Shown here: positions 35,308 to 45,138 of the stretch, piece after piece
How positions within the stretch are numbered: the stretch's first letter is position 1
Layout of the letters: each line of letters opens with the position of its first letter
NCBI RefSeq assembly: GCF_900090045.1
Contig: NC_041781.1
Span: forward strand, 1,257,501 to 1,321,500
Reading direction: 5' to 3'
Length of the DNA stretch: 64,000 nucleotides
DNA from: Plasmodium malariae
Lineage: Eukaryota > Apicomplexa > Aconoidasida > Haemosporida > Plasmodiidae
Notes under the pieces: generated by a model
What the model was told of the DNA's origin: nothing
Databases searched by the model: none
Seen by the model: the letters and a program-made list of their open reading frames with translations, nothing else
Made by a program: the position numbers and the translations under genes

Positions 35308-37522
35308 TTATAGATAGCTTATATACTGGCAAATGTCATCCAAGGAAACTTTGAGAAAATACTTTTGTCTTACTTTAATGTACGCATGAGTTGCCTTCAC
35401 TTTCTTCAGCTCGACTGTCTCTGCATATAGAGGTATATTTTTCTCTGGATGTTTTATATTTTTGCTCACCATTTTACACTTTACGCAATTATTATTTATG
35501 TATGTTTCTAAGTACTTGGACTTCACTTCACTCATTTGAAACGGATCTTGTATTTCATTTCCTGCATTTTTTTCTATGCTCCTACTGTCTTTGCTTAAAT
35601 TTATTTTGCTTTTTAAATGGTCAAGAAATATATCCCAGAAGTGTCTATCGTCGTCTTCTTTACACTTTTTCGACTCTTTGCAGCCTTTCCGCTCTTCCCA
35701 TTTTTGCCTTTTTTTTTTTTTTTTTAAAAATTCTTTTATCTTTTCCTTAATAATATTTTTATAACGAATGACATATTTGCAATTTCGAAAAAGCAACAAG
35801 CCGTAGTAGTACTTGTGCCTCGTCCTTTGCTCATTCTTATTTTCCTCCTCCATTTCCATCTGCATCTCGCTTTTTTTTTTTTTTTTTTTTTTTTCTTCTT
35901 CTTCTGTATACTATTATTCCCTTTCTTTTGTAAAACGCGTGTGATTTTAAATTAATCTTTACGACTAGTCCCTCAAAGAAGTTGTTACTATTGTCTGTGT
36001 ATTCTTCCTTTTCCACAGAATCACTTGTCTCCTTATTATATTTGTCACTGCTTGCTATTTTTTTCTTCTTGTTTTTATGATCTCTTTCTGTTAATTGGTA
36101 CTTACTATGAAAGATGGTTTTCCCTTCAATGCATTTGTTTTTTCTTCGTCGTTTGGTTTCCTTCTCGTCTTGTTCGGAGTCATCATTACTTCTTTGATTA
36201 GGACGATTATTATCCCTACCACTTTCATCGTTTCTGCTTTGACTGCGGTGGTCATCCTTCCTGCTACTCTCCTCCTCCCCCTGTATCCTCTTCATATTTT
36301 CGTCCATCTCCTCCTCTGCACCTATACCAGTAAAACGGAAATTCCTTGAATTAAAGTGCTTGTAGATCTTGTCAAAGTAGTTATCATCACTGTATTCATT
36401 GTAATATTTATTTATGTATTGGTTATAAATATTTTCATTATAACCCATTTTACTTAAAATAAATTTTCCATAATCCTCTATATGCATATTATGTTGTTTA
36501 AAATCCTGATATAAATTTAATTCATTCTTAAAAATGATATCCTTTTCATTTTTATTAAATTTTTCTAATAATGTTTTTCTTTTAAAAGTCAAATTTTCCT
36601 CCGTAATGGTACATTCATGCATGAAATTCTTTATATCACAACTCTGCTTACTGTCATTCATCGTAGCACTCACTTCGTCATGATCCTTCTCCAAAATGTT
36701 AACATTATCATTGTTACTCTCCTTTTTATGACAAACATTTGTAGTTCTGTTATACGTTGACTGCTTATTACTCTTTTCCTTTTCATTCACTGCTTCTTCT
36801 GGTGGAATATTTTCAAATAAATGCTTCTCTTCTTGATTAAGTGTTCCTGTTGACGCCCTTCTTAATCCTCTTTCCATGTGCTCATCATTTATGAATTTGT
36901 TTTGTTCATTAATATTTATGTTCTTCTTATCTCTGTTCATATTTTTGTTAATAATTAGCTTAGTGATATCAGTGATTATGATATTCGATGGGTCCTCTTC
37001 TGAACTCTCTTCATCAAGACATTTCGGACTGTTTCCTCCTCCCCCACAACTAGTATTACTTCCCCTGCTACTACCCCTGCTACTACCCCTGCTACTACCC
37101 CTGCTACTACCCCTGCTACTACCCCTGCTACTACCCCTGCTACTACCCCTGCTACTTCCCCTGCTACTACCCCTGTTACTACCCTTGCTATAACTCCCAC
37201 CTCTCGTATCATCTTTCTTTGGAACGTTTAAATAAACAATCTTCCGTTTATTGTTAAGACGTCTCAATTTTTTTTCCAAATTATTTATAAAATTTATGCT
37301 CGCTTTGTTCTTTGCATCTAGCCCTTGATCTTGCACCGTGTCAGGAACTATCTGCCCGTCCTTCATGCTTCTAATCTTTTCCACTCTTCCTTTTTTCTCT
37401 TCATCTATATCTTCATCATTGTAAGATTCATCAAAAAAGTTTATTCTTTTTTGTATTTTCTTAGTCTTATTTTCATTAGAATTATTTTTTAATTTAATGT
37501 TGTACTTGATCTCTTTTTCCAT
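35308..37522 (-). CDS. G-patch/KOW protein (Spp2/GPKOW/MOS2-like), frameshifted at a 24-base poly(A)
   Basis: Members of this family act with the DEAH helicase Prp2/DHX16 in spliceosome activation. Reading on the minus strand from ATG at 37522, about 555 codons run to a stop at 35837 just after a poly-Lys stretch. A second frame then carries on to TAA at 35308. Residues near 345-362 (HIEDYGKFILSKMGYNE) resemble the degenerate G-patch start of GPKOW (VEAYGLAMLRGMGW). EGLVVKINLKS..FYKRKGIIVY, just before the break, resembles a KOW motif; the second frame ends KVSLDDICQYISYL, like the C-terminal KOW ends of this family. A GSSR/GSSRGSSR array (12-bp unit, about 10 copies) lies at 37073-37180. The break is in a 24-base poly(A) (minus strand; 35871-35894). 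A single-base indel there joins the frames, so I treat both as one gene. Family assignment is tentative. Confidence 0.55.
35871..35894 (-). other. 24-base poly(A) coding tract at the frameshift
   Basis: On the minus strand the run follows AGAAGAAGAAG and precedes GCGAGATG. The upstream frame reads poly-Lys then RDADGNGGGK and stops; the other frame reads poly-Lys then SEMQMEMEEEN and stays open for 185 more codons. Confidence 0.85.
37073..37180 (-). repeat. 12-bp coding repeat (Gly-Ser-Ser-Arg)
   Basis: About 10 near-perfect copies of GGTAGTAGCAGG on the minus strand, encoding GSSR. The opposite strand reads as a spurious poly-Leu/Pro frame. Confidence 0.95.
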
Positions 37523-37861
37523 CCTTACAAGTGATAGCAAGTAACTTGATCAGTGCACACATGCGTACATACGGACGTACATATATACTTACACATTCAC
37601 GCAGTAACAAAGCGCAATCAAATAAAACAGAAAAGGATGGAAATGGACAAATGGAAATGACCTGAAAATGGGGTAAGGCAGAACGAACTATAGAAAAGTA
37701 GTGAAATAAAATTGCAAAGAAAAAATGGAAAAAACGAAATGCTGCGAAAAGATGGAAAAAAATTGAGAAGAAAAAAATAAAACAAAACGAAAAACTGCAC
37801 ACGGAAAAACAAATTAATGAGAAAGGAGTTCAAGTAGAACACAAATGCAAATGGTAAAGTG

Positions 37862-38100
37862 AATAGTAGTGCAAATGGTAAAGCGAATAGTAGTGCAAAT
37901 GGTAAAGCGAATAGTAGTGCAAATGGTAAAGCGAATAGTAGTGCAAATGGTAAAGCGAATAGTAGTGCAAATGGTAAAGCGATTAGTAGTGCAAATGGTA
38001 AAGCGAATAGTAGTGCAAATAGTAGTGCAAATGGTAAAGCGAATAGTAGTGCAAATAGTAGTGCAAATAGCAATGCAAATAGCAATGCAAATAGCAATGC
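37862..38100. repeat. 24-bp minisatellite (AGTAGTGCAAAT / GGTAAAGCGAAT)
   Basis: About 10 copies of a 24-bp unit made of two 12-bp halves, AGTAGTGCAAAT and GGTAAAGCGAAT. The last copies keep only AGTAGTGCAAAT or AGCAATGCAAAT. All + frames stay open; the Asn/Ser/Ala/Gly/Lys frame looks protein-like but has no convincing start and lies in the 5' flank of the minus-strand gene. Confidence 0.9.
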
Positions 38101-38475
38101 AAAGATACGTGAATAAATATGAACAACAATTAGGGATTACAAAAGAACGAATGTGTCTGCTACTATGTAGTCATAATCCGTTCACGTACAAACACATACC
38201 TACAGGAGCATTTGTTATTCACGCGTATGGATACATTACACTTTAATACACATTAATATACGCATATACAGGAAAACAGCTGCTGGAACAAATTGATGAA
38301 CAAAAATCTGCTTATAAATTAATACTATTATTTGCTATATACCACGTGTAATATATCCCTTCTCGTGCATTTCTTTAATAACAGCATAGGAAGGAAAAAA
38401 TAAAAATATGTATTCTTAACAAAAGAGGAACGTAAAAAATAAGGAAATATACAGGAAATAAGGTGATATTGCATA

Positions 38476-38645
38476 TATATATATATATATACATGTATAT
38501 GGACATAAATGTATGTATATGTTTGTATATATATATATATATACATGTATATGGACATAAATATATGTATATGTTTGTATATATATATATATACATGTAT
38601 ATACATGAACGTAAATATATGTATACGTTTGTATATATATATGTA
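38476..38645. repeat. About 50-bp higher-order repeat with TA tracts
   Basis: Three copies of a roughly 50-52-bp unit start with ACATGTATATGGACATAAAT at 38491, 38543 and (diverged) 38593, each followed by a (TA)n run. Confidence 0.85.
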
Positions 38646-38843
38646 TATGTATGTACATATATATGTAAATCTACACAATAATGTTAAAAAAAAAAAAAGA
38701 AAAAAGAGAAAGTACTTTTAACTATATTATTAAATATTATATTACGACAGAAATTACCCCTCTTCTAAATTCTGTATTTTTTGATTTATTTGCAAAAATT
38801 ATCTCTACGTAATTCATCTCTAATATTTTAAAACGATTGATAG

Positions 38844-38882
<39 letters not shown>

Positions 38883-39408
38883 CAAATTATGCAAATAAAA
38901 TTGGAGAGGGATGATATACAAATATGAAGCAATTTCCTGCGTATGTTAGTGGTACATTGAATACGGGTACGAATAAATACGTAAACAAAGTATATATGAA
39001 TGTACATATATATATATACATATATGTATCATGTGTTACTTCTTTTTCTTTTGTTCTCCTGTGCAACTTATGCTATATATTTATCTCTTCAAATTTATAT
39101 AATATTTTTGAACTGCTAAACGTCGAACAAATGGGAACACCGTTATTTGTCAGGCCTGCTAGTTAAAGGGAAAGAAAAAATATATTCAAAGAATTATAGA
39201 GTAGCATTATATATTAGTATTATACATAAGTATTGTATATCATTTTGGGTAACACTACCGTGTATCACTACTGTATATCGGTATTATACGCCAAAATGGT
39301 GCTTCAATAATTCTGGGCATTAACTAACACTTATTTTAGTGCCTCAACTTGGGCATGCCGTACTCATAACTTTTTCACATTCAATTAGCTTCTGACGGAA
39401 TTGATACA

Positions 39409-39429
39409 CATATATCTATATCTATATCT

Positions 39430-39478
<49 letters not shown>
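39409..39478. repeat. TATATC hexanucleotide repeat
   Basis: About six copies of TATATC pass into a TATATA run. Confidence 0.9.
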
Positions 39479-39739
39479 ATTTTTCCCCGCCTCCCCCATT
39501 TCCAAGCGGTATATGTGTACTTTTTGAGCGGAAGCGCTTCCATATTACAGAGTCCTGCAAAAATGAGTATGGTTGCAAATTACTAATGACAAAACATACT
39601 GCTTTGTACTCTTCATAATACATATGAACACACACATAATATGTTCGTATATATGTAGCATATCCCTTGTAACTCTTTCTCTGTCTCTTTTTTTTTTTTT
39701 TTTTTTTCTGTTTTTACCTTTTCGAATTAAAATTTTAAG

Positions 39740-42700
39740 ATGCTTCGAAAAGGTATAGTAACGAAAAAAAATAAAATTTATTTTCTGTGGTGCATTAATA
39801 AAGTTGTTAAGAGAAACACATGTACAACTGGAAATGGTTATAACTCTAGGATAGCTGGAGAGAGATATTATGATATCAGAAGCATCAAAGACGATGAACA
39901 GCTAAGTAAATTCTATTCGTTATATAACAAAAGTAAACCAAGTGATTTATATGATGATTATATTGACTTAATTAATAGTAACTTAAAAGGTAAATGTGCA
40001 AGGAGTGAAGTAGAAGGATGTTTGAAAATTATGAAATACGTTGCTAGTGCAACATCATTGGTTCATTTGATGAGCTCCAGAGAGTACTTTAACCAAAATA
40101 AAAGCAGTAAGGGTAGTAGTAGTAGTAGCAGTAGTAGCAGTAGTAGCAGTAGCAGTAGCAGTAGTAGGAGCGAATACTATAAAAATAGCACGAACAGAGC
40201 GACCAACACGTACAGCACTAGCAGTACTAACAGAACGAACAGAACGAACAACACAAATAGCACTAGCACGAATAATGTTTATTACATTCATAACATAGGG
40301 AGGGCAAGAATAAACAAAGAAGACATTATCCGAAGTAAGGAAAATGATCGGGTGTGCCTGAAATATTTTCTTAATAATAACATGTATAAATTTATTTCAG
40401 AATTAAAAAAATGTGATATATGGAATTATAAAGAGAAAAATGTTAATAAAGATTATATGGATTACTTTATTGTATTTCCTCTAACTTATGTTCATAAAAA
40501 AAAAAATAGTAATAGCTCCGTTTCTTCGTCTTCCTTTTCTCCTTTCCTCCCTTCTTACCATTTTGATGGTACTATTTTTTTTAGTTATATTCACAAAGAT
40601 AATAAAAATTTATTTATAGATATTGTTAAAAGGATGGATTATAATTTATTAACTTCACAAGAAATAAATAATTTGCTAGTCGTGTTAACAGTCCTTCATC
40701 ATAATAATATATCCATGTCAACAGACAAAAGTAATGTTATTAAAAATGCATCAAACGAAAATGTTCTTTATAAGAATAAAGAATACATAAATAAAAAATT
40801 ACTCACTAGTATTTTTATTAATATATATAAGTGTATTTCTGCAAAACAGAATTCCATTTCTTTTTTGTATTTATATGACTATCTTTTGTTAATGTGCGTT
40901 AACGAAATAAAAAATAGGGACCTGTACATAAATATTGTGAACCAGCTGTCAAATTATGTAAATGTAATTAATAAAATAAGTAACAGCAATAATAGTTCGA
41001 AGGGGGAAATCGAGGAGCCGTACGATGAGGCAGACGAAATCACCCCCCACCCAGGCTCACATTGGGATGTACCCCTGGTTAGCAATAGCGGCGGTAGTAG
41101 CAGCGGTAGTAGCAGCGGTAGTAGCAGCGGTAGTAGCAGCAGTAGTAGCAGCGGTAGTAGCAGCGGTAGTAGCAGCGGTAGTAGCAGCAGTAGTAGCAGC
41201 GGTAGTAGCAGCGGTAGTAGCAGCGGTAGTAGCAGCAGTAGTAGCAGCGGTAGTAGCAGCGGTAGTAGCAGCAGTAGTAGCAGCGGTAGTAGCAGCGGTA
41301 GTAGCAGCGGTAGTACTAGTGATAGTAACAGAGGCAATAGCAGATGCAGTACTGATGAGGAGGGTGCATATAAGCACAGTCAATCTGCTCCATATTGCGT
41401 TGGTAGAGAAAAGTTAAATGCAGAGCAACAAGTGAATACAAGAAACGAATCGTCGTTAAACGAAGGAGAATGTGGAGAGGAATCATACCTCGATCCTGAT
41501 CATCATAGTAGTAAGGCCAATATAACAGATTATAACATTAATGAAAAATTAAACCAATTTAGCTTAAATGCGATAGAGTATGAAAATGAACATTTCCAGC
41601 TAAGTAGACAAAATTATTTATATATGAAGAATAATTTATGTACTATAAAAAATAAGGTTTTAGCTAAGATACTACTAATATATATAATGAAATATGTCTT
41701 TGGTCATATAGATAACAATATATTATATGCACACTCAGACTTATTATGTGACAATTTAGAATTAATTCCACCATATATGACTACAAATTTTATATTTACT
41801 ATTGGGACATGTAAATATATTGATGAATTTTGTATGTTTATGCTAGCTAAATATGTACAGAATAATATACATACATATACTCCCAATGAAATTACTATAA
41901 TTGTAAATACGTATGCTGATGCAGCATTAGAAGATGTATGTTTTTATGAAACCATTTGTGATCATATAAAATATCATTTTAATAATTTTTCTTGCACTGA
42001 TATAATTAAGGTAGTTTATGCCCTTTCAAAAGTGAGAGTGCGAGATTTACAATTGCTGAAAATGGCATATGCAAAAATAAATCGATATTTAGAGCAAAGG
42101 GATAAATATCTTTATATGAACAGTCAGCTAAGGGGGTTGGATCTGAAAAATGGGGTGAACCATTTTTATGCCACTAGTATAGGCGGTAACCGCATGAGTA
42201 GCAAAAGAGAGGGTGATAACCGCGTAAGTGATAACCGCGTAAGTGATATCCGCGTAAGTGATAACCGCGTACGTGATAACCGCGTACGTGATAACCGCGT
42301 AAGTGACTACCACTTCTGGGGCAAAAAGAACAACAACATCGTCATCAATAAATACCTGTGTGCGTATGCCCTAATTGCAGCGGGAAAATTAGATTATTAT
42401 GATGAAGTCAACAAACTATTTTTATATTTAAAAGAGAGTATACAAAAGGATGGGATTGATATAAGGGGTGTGTTATGGATGCCAATAGCTATAACCAATT
42501 TTATAAGTTTTGAATGTATATTTCATTTTTTACCAATATATGTGGATTTAATTTATCATGCTTTTAAAAAAACACAGTCCCCCAAATTATTATCATTGTT
42601 AATAAGAAGACATAGTATTTTGTTACACACCATTGAAACAGATATAATTCCGAAACAATATATTGATAAAAACACGTTAAATAATTTATTTTTTATATGT

Positions 42701-43069
42701 AAAAGTAAAAAAGATAATTCAAGGGAGAAAGTATTTATACCGGATAGCTCTACTTTTCACATTGAAGTGTCTAATGCTTTGTTATCATTAGATATACCAC
42801 ATAAAAAAGAAGTCAACGTTTATCCATTTACTATCGATATTTTTATTAAAACAGAAGCAAATTGTGAACCGACAAATATTGCAAACAATTTTAATTCGTA
42901 TAATCAAATGGCTAACGATGATTTGAATAAAGAAAAAAAAAAAATAAAAAAAAATAAATTATTCTCATATGACGAAGATACAAACTTTGAACACACTTTT
43001 GAAACGAAGAAGGTGAAAAATAAGGCCAAGAACAAAAACGAGGTGTACACTGATGTACCTTTTGCCTAG
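39740..43069 (+). CDS. Helical-repeat (heptatricopeptide/RAP-like) protein, putative organellar RNA-binding
   Basis: Single exon, 1109 residues from ATG 39740. The N-terminus (MLRKGIVTKKNKIYFLWCINKVVKR) is basic and hydrophobic, like a mitochondrial presequence. The middle and C-terminal parts hold repeated helical units such as YMTTNFIFTIGTCKY, YTPNEITIIVNTYADAALED and CTDIIKVVYALSKVRVRD (about 680-775). This is the pattern of the heptatricopeptide repeats of apicomplexan RAP and FASTK-like proteins that act on mitochondrial rRNA or mRNA. At about 1005-1040, FHIEVSNALLSLDI..EV..YPFTIDIFI resembles the first half of a RAP domain, but the usual (I)EVDGPxH part is missing. Low-complexity inserts: Ser run at 40111-40168, a GSSS array at 41090-41320, and a 15-bp DNRVS repeat at 42220-42305. 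The function is inferred from architecture only. Confidence 0.8.
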   Translation: MLRKGIVTKKNKIYFLWCINKVVKRNTCTTGNGYNSRIAGERYYDIRSIKDDEQLSKFYSLYNKSKPSDLYDDYIDLINSNLKGKCARSEVEGCLKIMKYVASATSLVHLMSSREYFNQNKSSKGSSSSSSSSSSSSSSSSSRSEYYKNSTNRATNTYSTSSTNRTNRTNNTNSTSTNNVYYIHNIGRARINKEDIIRSKENDRVCLKYFLNNNMYKFISELKKCDIWNYKEKNVNKDYMDYFIVFPLTYVHKKKNSNSSVSSSSFSPFLPSYHFDGTIFFSYIHKDNKNLFIDIVKRMDYNLLTSQEINNLLVVLTVLHHNNISMSTDKSNVIKNASNENVLYKNKEYINKKLLTSIFINIYKCISAKQNSISFLYLYDYLLLMCVNEIKNRDLYINIVNQLSNYVNVINKISNSNNSSKGEIEEPYDEADEITPHPGSHWDVPLVSNSGGSSSGSSSGSSSGSSSSSSSGSSSGSSSGSSSSSSSGSSSGSSSGSSSSSSSGSSSGSSSSSSSGSSSGSSSGSTSDSNRGNSRCSTDEEGAYKHSQSAPYCVGREKLNAEQQVNTRNESSLNEGECGEESYLDPDHHSSKANITDYNINEKLNQFSLNAIEYENEHFQLSRQNYLYMKNNLCTIKNKVLAKILLIYIMKYVFGHIDNNILYAHSDLLCDNLELIPPYMTTNFIFTIGTCKYIDEFCMFMLAKYVQNNIHTYTPNEITIIVNTYADAALEDVCFYETICDHIKYHFNNFSCTDIIKVVYALSKVRVRDLQLLKMAYAKINRYLEQRDKYLYMNSQLRGLDLKNGVNHFYATSIGGNRMSSKREGDNRVSDNRVSDIRVSDNRVRDNRVRDNRVSDYHFWGKKNNNIVINKYLCAYALIAAGKLDYYDEVNKLFLYLKESIQKDGIDIRGVLWMPIAITNFISFECIFHFLPIYVDLIYHAFKKTQSPKLLSLLIRRHSILLHTIETDIIPKQYIDKNTLNNLFFICKSKKDNSREKVFIPDSSTFHIEVSNALLSLDIPHKKEVNVYPFTIDIFIKTEANCEPTNIANNFNSYNQMANDDLNKEKKKIKKNKLFSYDEDTNFEHTFETKKVKNKAKNKNEVYTDVPFA
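41090..41320 (+). repeat. 12-bp coding repeat (Gly-Ser-Ser-Ser)
   Basis: About 19 copies of GGTAGTAGCAGC, with AGTAGTAGCAGC interruptions, encode a Gly-Ser-Ser-Ser/poly-Ser linker in the RAP-like protein. The other frames read as poly-Ala/Val or poly-Leu and are artefacts. Confidence 0.95.
42220..42305 (+). repeat. 15-bp coding repeat (Asp-Asn-Arg-Val-Ser)
   Basis: Six copies of GATAACCGCGTAAGT, with GTACGT and GATATC variants, encode DNRVS, DIRVS or DNRVR. The block is unusually G+C-rich for the region. Confidence 0.95.
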
Positions 43070-43785
43070 TTCCTTCGGGTAAACCCGCTTATAAGGGCCT
43101 CCGCATGAACACGTGTATATGAATATATGCACGTGAACAGGTACATATACACGCATGTGTGCATATATATGCATGTGTCGAGGCATACGAGCCATCCGAG
43201 CCATCCGAGCCATCCTTTCGCTTATTTTACCTAGCCATTTTTCAGGGAATTAAATTTAATATATACAATTCGGATTTTCGTTTTCGTGTCAAGTATCTTT
43301 TATCCTTTCATATATATTACAATAAATGATAATGTTTTTTTGCTAGACCCTTTTTCTATTTCATTTATGCATAATGTTAAAAGAGCGTTGTGCCGTTTAT
43401 CCCACAACACAGTTTTGATAATTTATGTACCTATTCGTTTATTTATTAATTCGTTTGTGTGCTTCCTCATTTATAAATTTGTACGTGCACCTATTCATTT
43501 ATTTACCTTTTCATTTTTTTATTTTACTTTTTTGTTGTTGCTTTTATTCTGTCTATTTGCTTTTTCATAAACCACTTCGACACTTCGTTTTCGTAAACAT
43601 CCCACAAATACTTATCACATTGTAAGTTAAATTATTTTTAATCGCACAAGTTGCCTATCCCAGCTCGTCAACGGATAGCGTATGTGAATATAAAAAAAAA
43701 AAAAATACATACATACACATATATATATGTATATATATACGTCTAATAAAAAAAAAAAAAAAAAAATCCATTTTTACTAGCTGAT
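43070..43785. other. Convergent intergenic region, RAP-like gene and TPK
   Basis: The 716 bp contain AGCCATCCG repeats at 43189-43214, poly(A) runs at 43693-43704 and 43749-43766, and T-rich sequence. Nothing coding is supported; this is shared 3' UTR/terminator DNA. Confidence 0.75.
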
Positions 43786-45087
43786 TCAACCCGAACACTG
43801 CACACACAATTCCGCATTTTTCAGCTGAGAATACCATATTATTGGCGAATCATTAAAAATTTTTACCTCATTTGAAATAATTTCATTTGATGAACTAATT
43901 AAAGCATCGAAGCTTAAGCAATCATAATTTAAATTATATTTCAATCCTTCTGTTTTAACTTTACATTTTCCTCCAATTGGTAATATTGCACAAAATTTTT
44001 CAAAAATTTGAAAATTTATATGTATAATATGATTTCCTTCTTTTAATAAAAACAAGAAATTATTTTCCCCTATTAAATAAAGACTATTTAAGGAAACACT
44101 TTTGTATAATGAGGAAATATTTGCACACGTCTGATCAAATCTATTTCCTGTTGCTCCTAAAATTAGTATTTTATCATTATTGTTAACATGCTGTCTTATT
44201 TTTTCAATGCACTTATCTAAGTCTGTGTTTTCTTGATTTTCGCATTTCTCAAATAAAACTGATTTGCTCTTATAATAATCATACACATGTTCATTTATGC
44301 TATCAAAATCACCACATATTAAATCTGGTAAAACATTCTGACGAAATTTTAGACTTTTTTGATCTTTTTTACATAGTTTGTTAAATATATAAAATAATTT
44401 GTCTTTATTTACATGCAGATCCTCTTCATATGTGTACGATTCTGCACTTTTAAAATTCTTGTTTTTATTCTCTTTTAATGCTTCACCTGTACATGACTCT
44501 TTTCTATTTGTTACTAACATGTTCATATCGACCTTTTCCATACTGTTATTTTTGTGCGTTTGTATTTGTGATTCAGTTAGTTTTTGTCTCTCTTTTTGGC
44601 TGTCTATTTCGTGCCTTTTTCCATACATTTCCCTCTCTTTATGTACATTACATTTTTCATTTTGCATTTTCTTTTTATCAACTTCCCCGCACAAATTATA
44701 CAGCCGATTAGCACCCCCATCCGCGCATATCAGAATGTCCGAATTGGAAATAATATTCGATGAATTTCCACATAATGTATTATTTAAAATAATAGTTATT
44801 AGCTTTCCTCCATCCTTTGTACTATTTTTATTCAAGTATTCCTTTTCATGTATAGACGAATTTTCTTCTCTTAATTTTCCCCCATTATTTGATAAAATAC
44901 ATTTCATAAAATTAAGGTCATGGATAAAAGAGGCTGGTTTATTTTTACTGTTATGACAATTCAAATAATGAAAATTCACATCTTTTATGTTTCCTTTTGA
45001 TGAACTATAATTTTGACTTAGTTTCGAAAATTTTCTTCTAGATTCCATAGGAATACATTTGAAAGTGTTCATGCATTTTTTTTTCAT
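43786..45087 (-). CDS. TPK: Thiamine pyrophosphokinase
   Basis: TPK transfers pyrophosphate from ATP to thiamine to make thiamine diphosphate, the cofactor of pyruvate and 2-oxoglutarate dehydrogenases and transketolase. Single exon, 433 residues, ATG at 45087 and TGA at 43786. Family motifs in order: ILICADGGANRLY (120-130), LPDLICGDFDS (253-263), QENTDLDKC (285-293), LGATGNRFDQT (310-320, the GGxGGRxDH motif) and ILPIGGKCKV in the C-terminal beta domain. The last part (NEVKIFNDSPIIWYS) fits the end of the TPK vitamin B1-binding domain. The protein is much longer than the roughly 240-residue human enzyme because of about 90 extra N-terminal residues and a charged insert of about 120 residues (134-250) between DGGANR and GDFDS. 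Catalytic motifs are intact. A 32-base poly(A) lies just upstream (45102-45133). Confidence 0.92.
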   Translation of the reverse strand: MKKKCMNTFKCIPMESRRKFSKLSQNYSSSKGNIKDVNFHYLNCHNSKNKPASFIHDLNFMKCILSNNGGKLREENSSIHEKEYLNKNSTKDGGKLITIILNNTLCGNSSNIISNSDILICADGGANRLYNLCGEVDKKKMQNEKCNVHKEREMYGKRHEIDSQKERQKLTESQIQTHKNNSMEKVDMNMLVTNRKESCTGEALKENKNKNFKSAESYTYEEDLHVNKDKLFYIFNKLCKKDQKSLKFRQNVLPDLICGDFDSINEHVYDYYKSKSVLFEKCENQENTDLDKCIEKIRQHVNNNDKILILGATGNRFDQTCANISSLYKSVSLNSLYLIGENNFLFLLKEGNHIIHINFQIFEKFCAILPIGGKCKVKTEGLKYNLNYDCLSFDALISSSNEIISNEVKIFNDSPIIWYSQLKNAELCVQCSG

Positions 45088-45096
45088 CTTTAAGTG

Positions 45097-45138
<42 letters not shown>

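Larger units (their letters stand above)
37523..39739. other. Divergent intergenic region, G-patch gene to RAP-like gene
   Basis: About 2.2 kb, presumed to contain both promoters. It carries a 24-bp array (37862-38100), a roughly 50-bp repeat with TA tracts (38476-38645), poly(T) at 38849-38878, and a TATATC hexanucleotide block (39409-39478). A poly(T) run at 39690-39707 is 33 bp upstream of the next start codon. No supported gene. Confidence 0.7.

Noticed and set aside
37618..38097. 159-codon minus-strand frame of LLFALPFA repeats
   Set aside because: Reverse complement of the 24-bp array in the divergent promoter; hydrophobic only because of the repeat.
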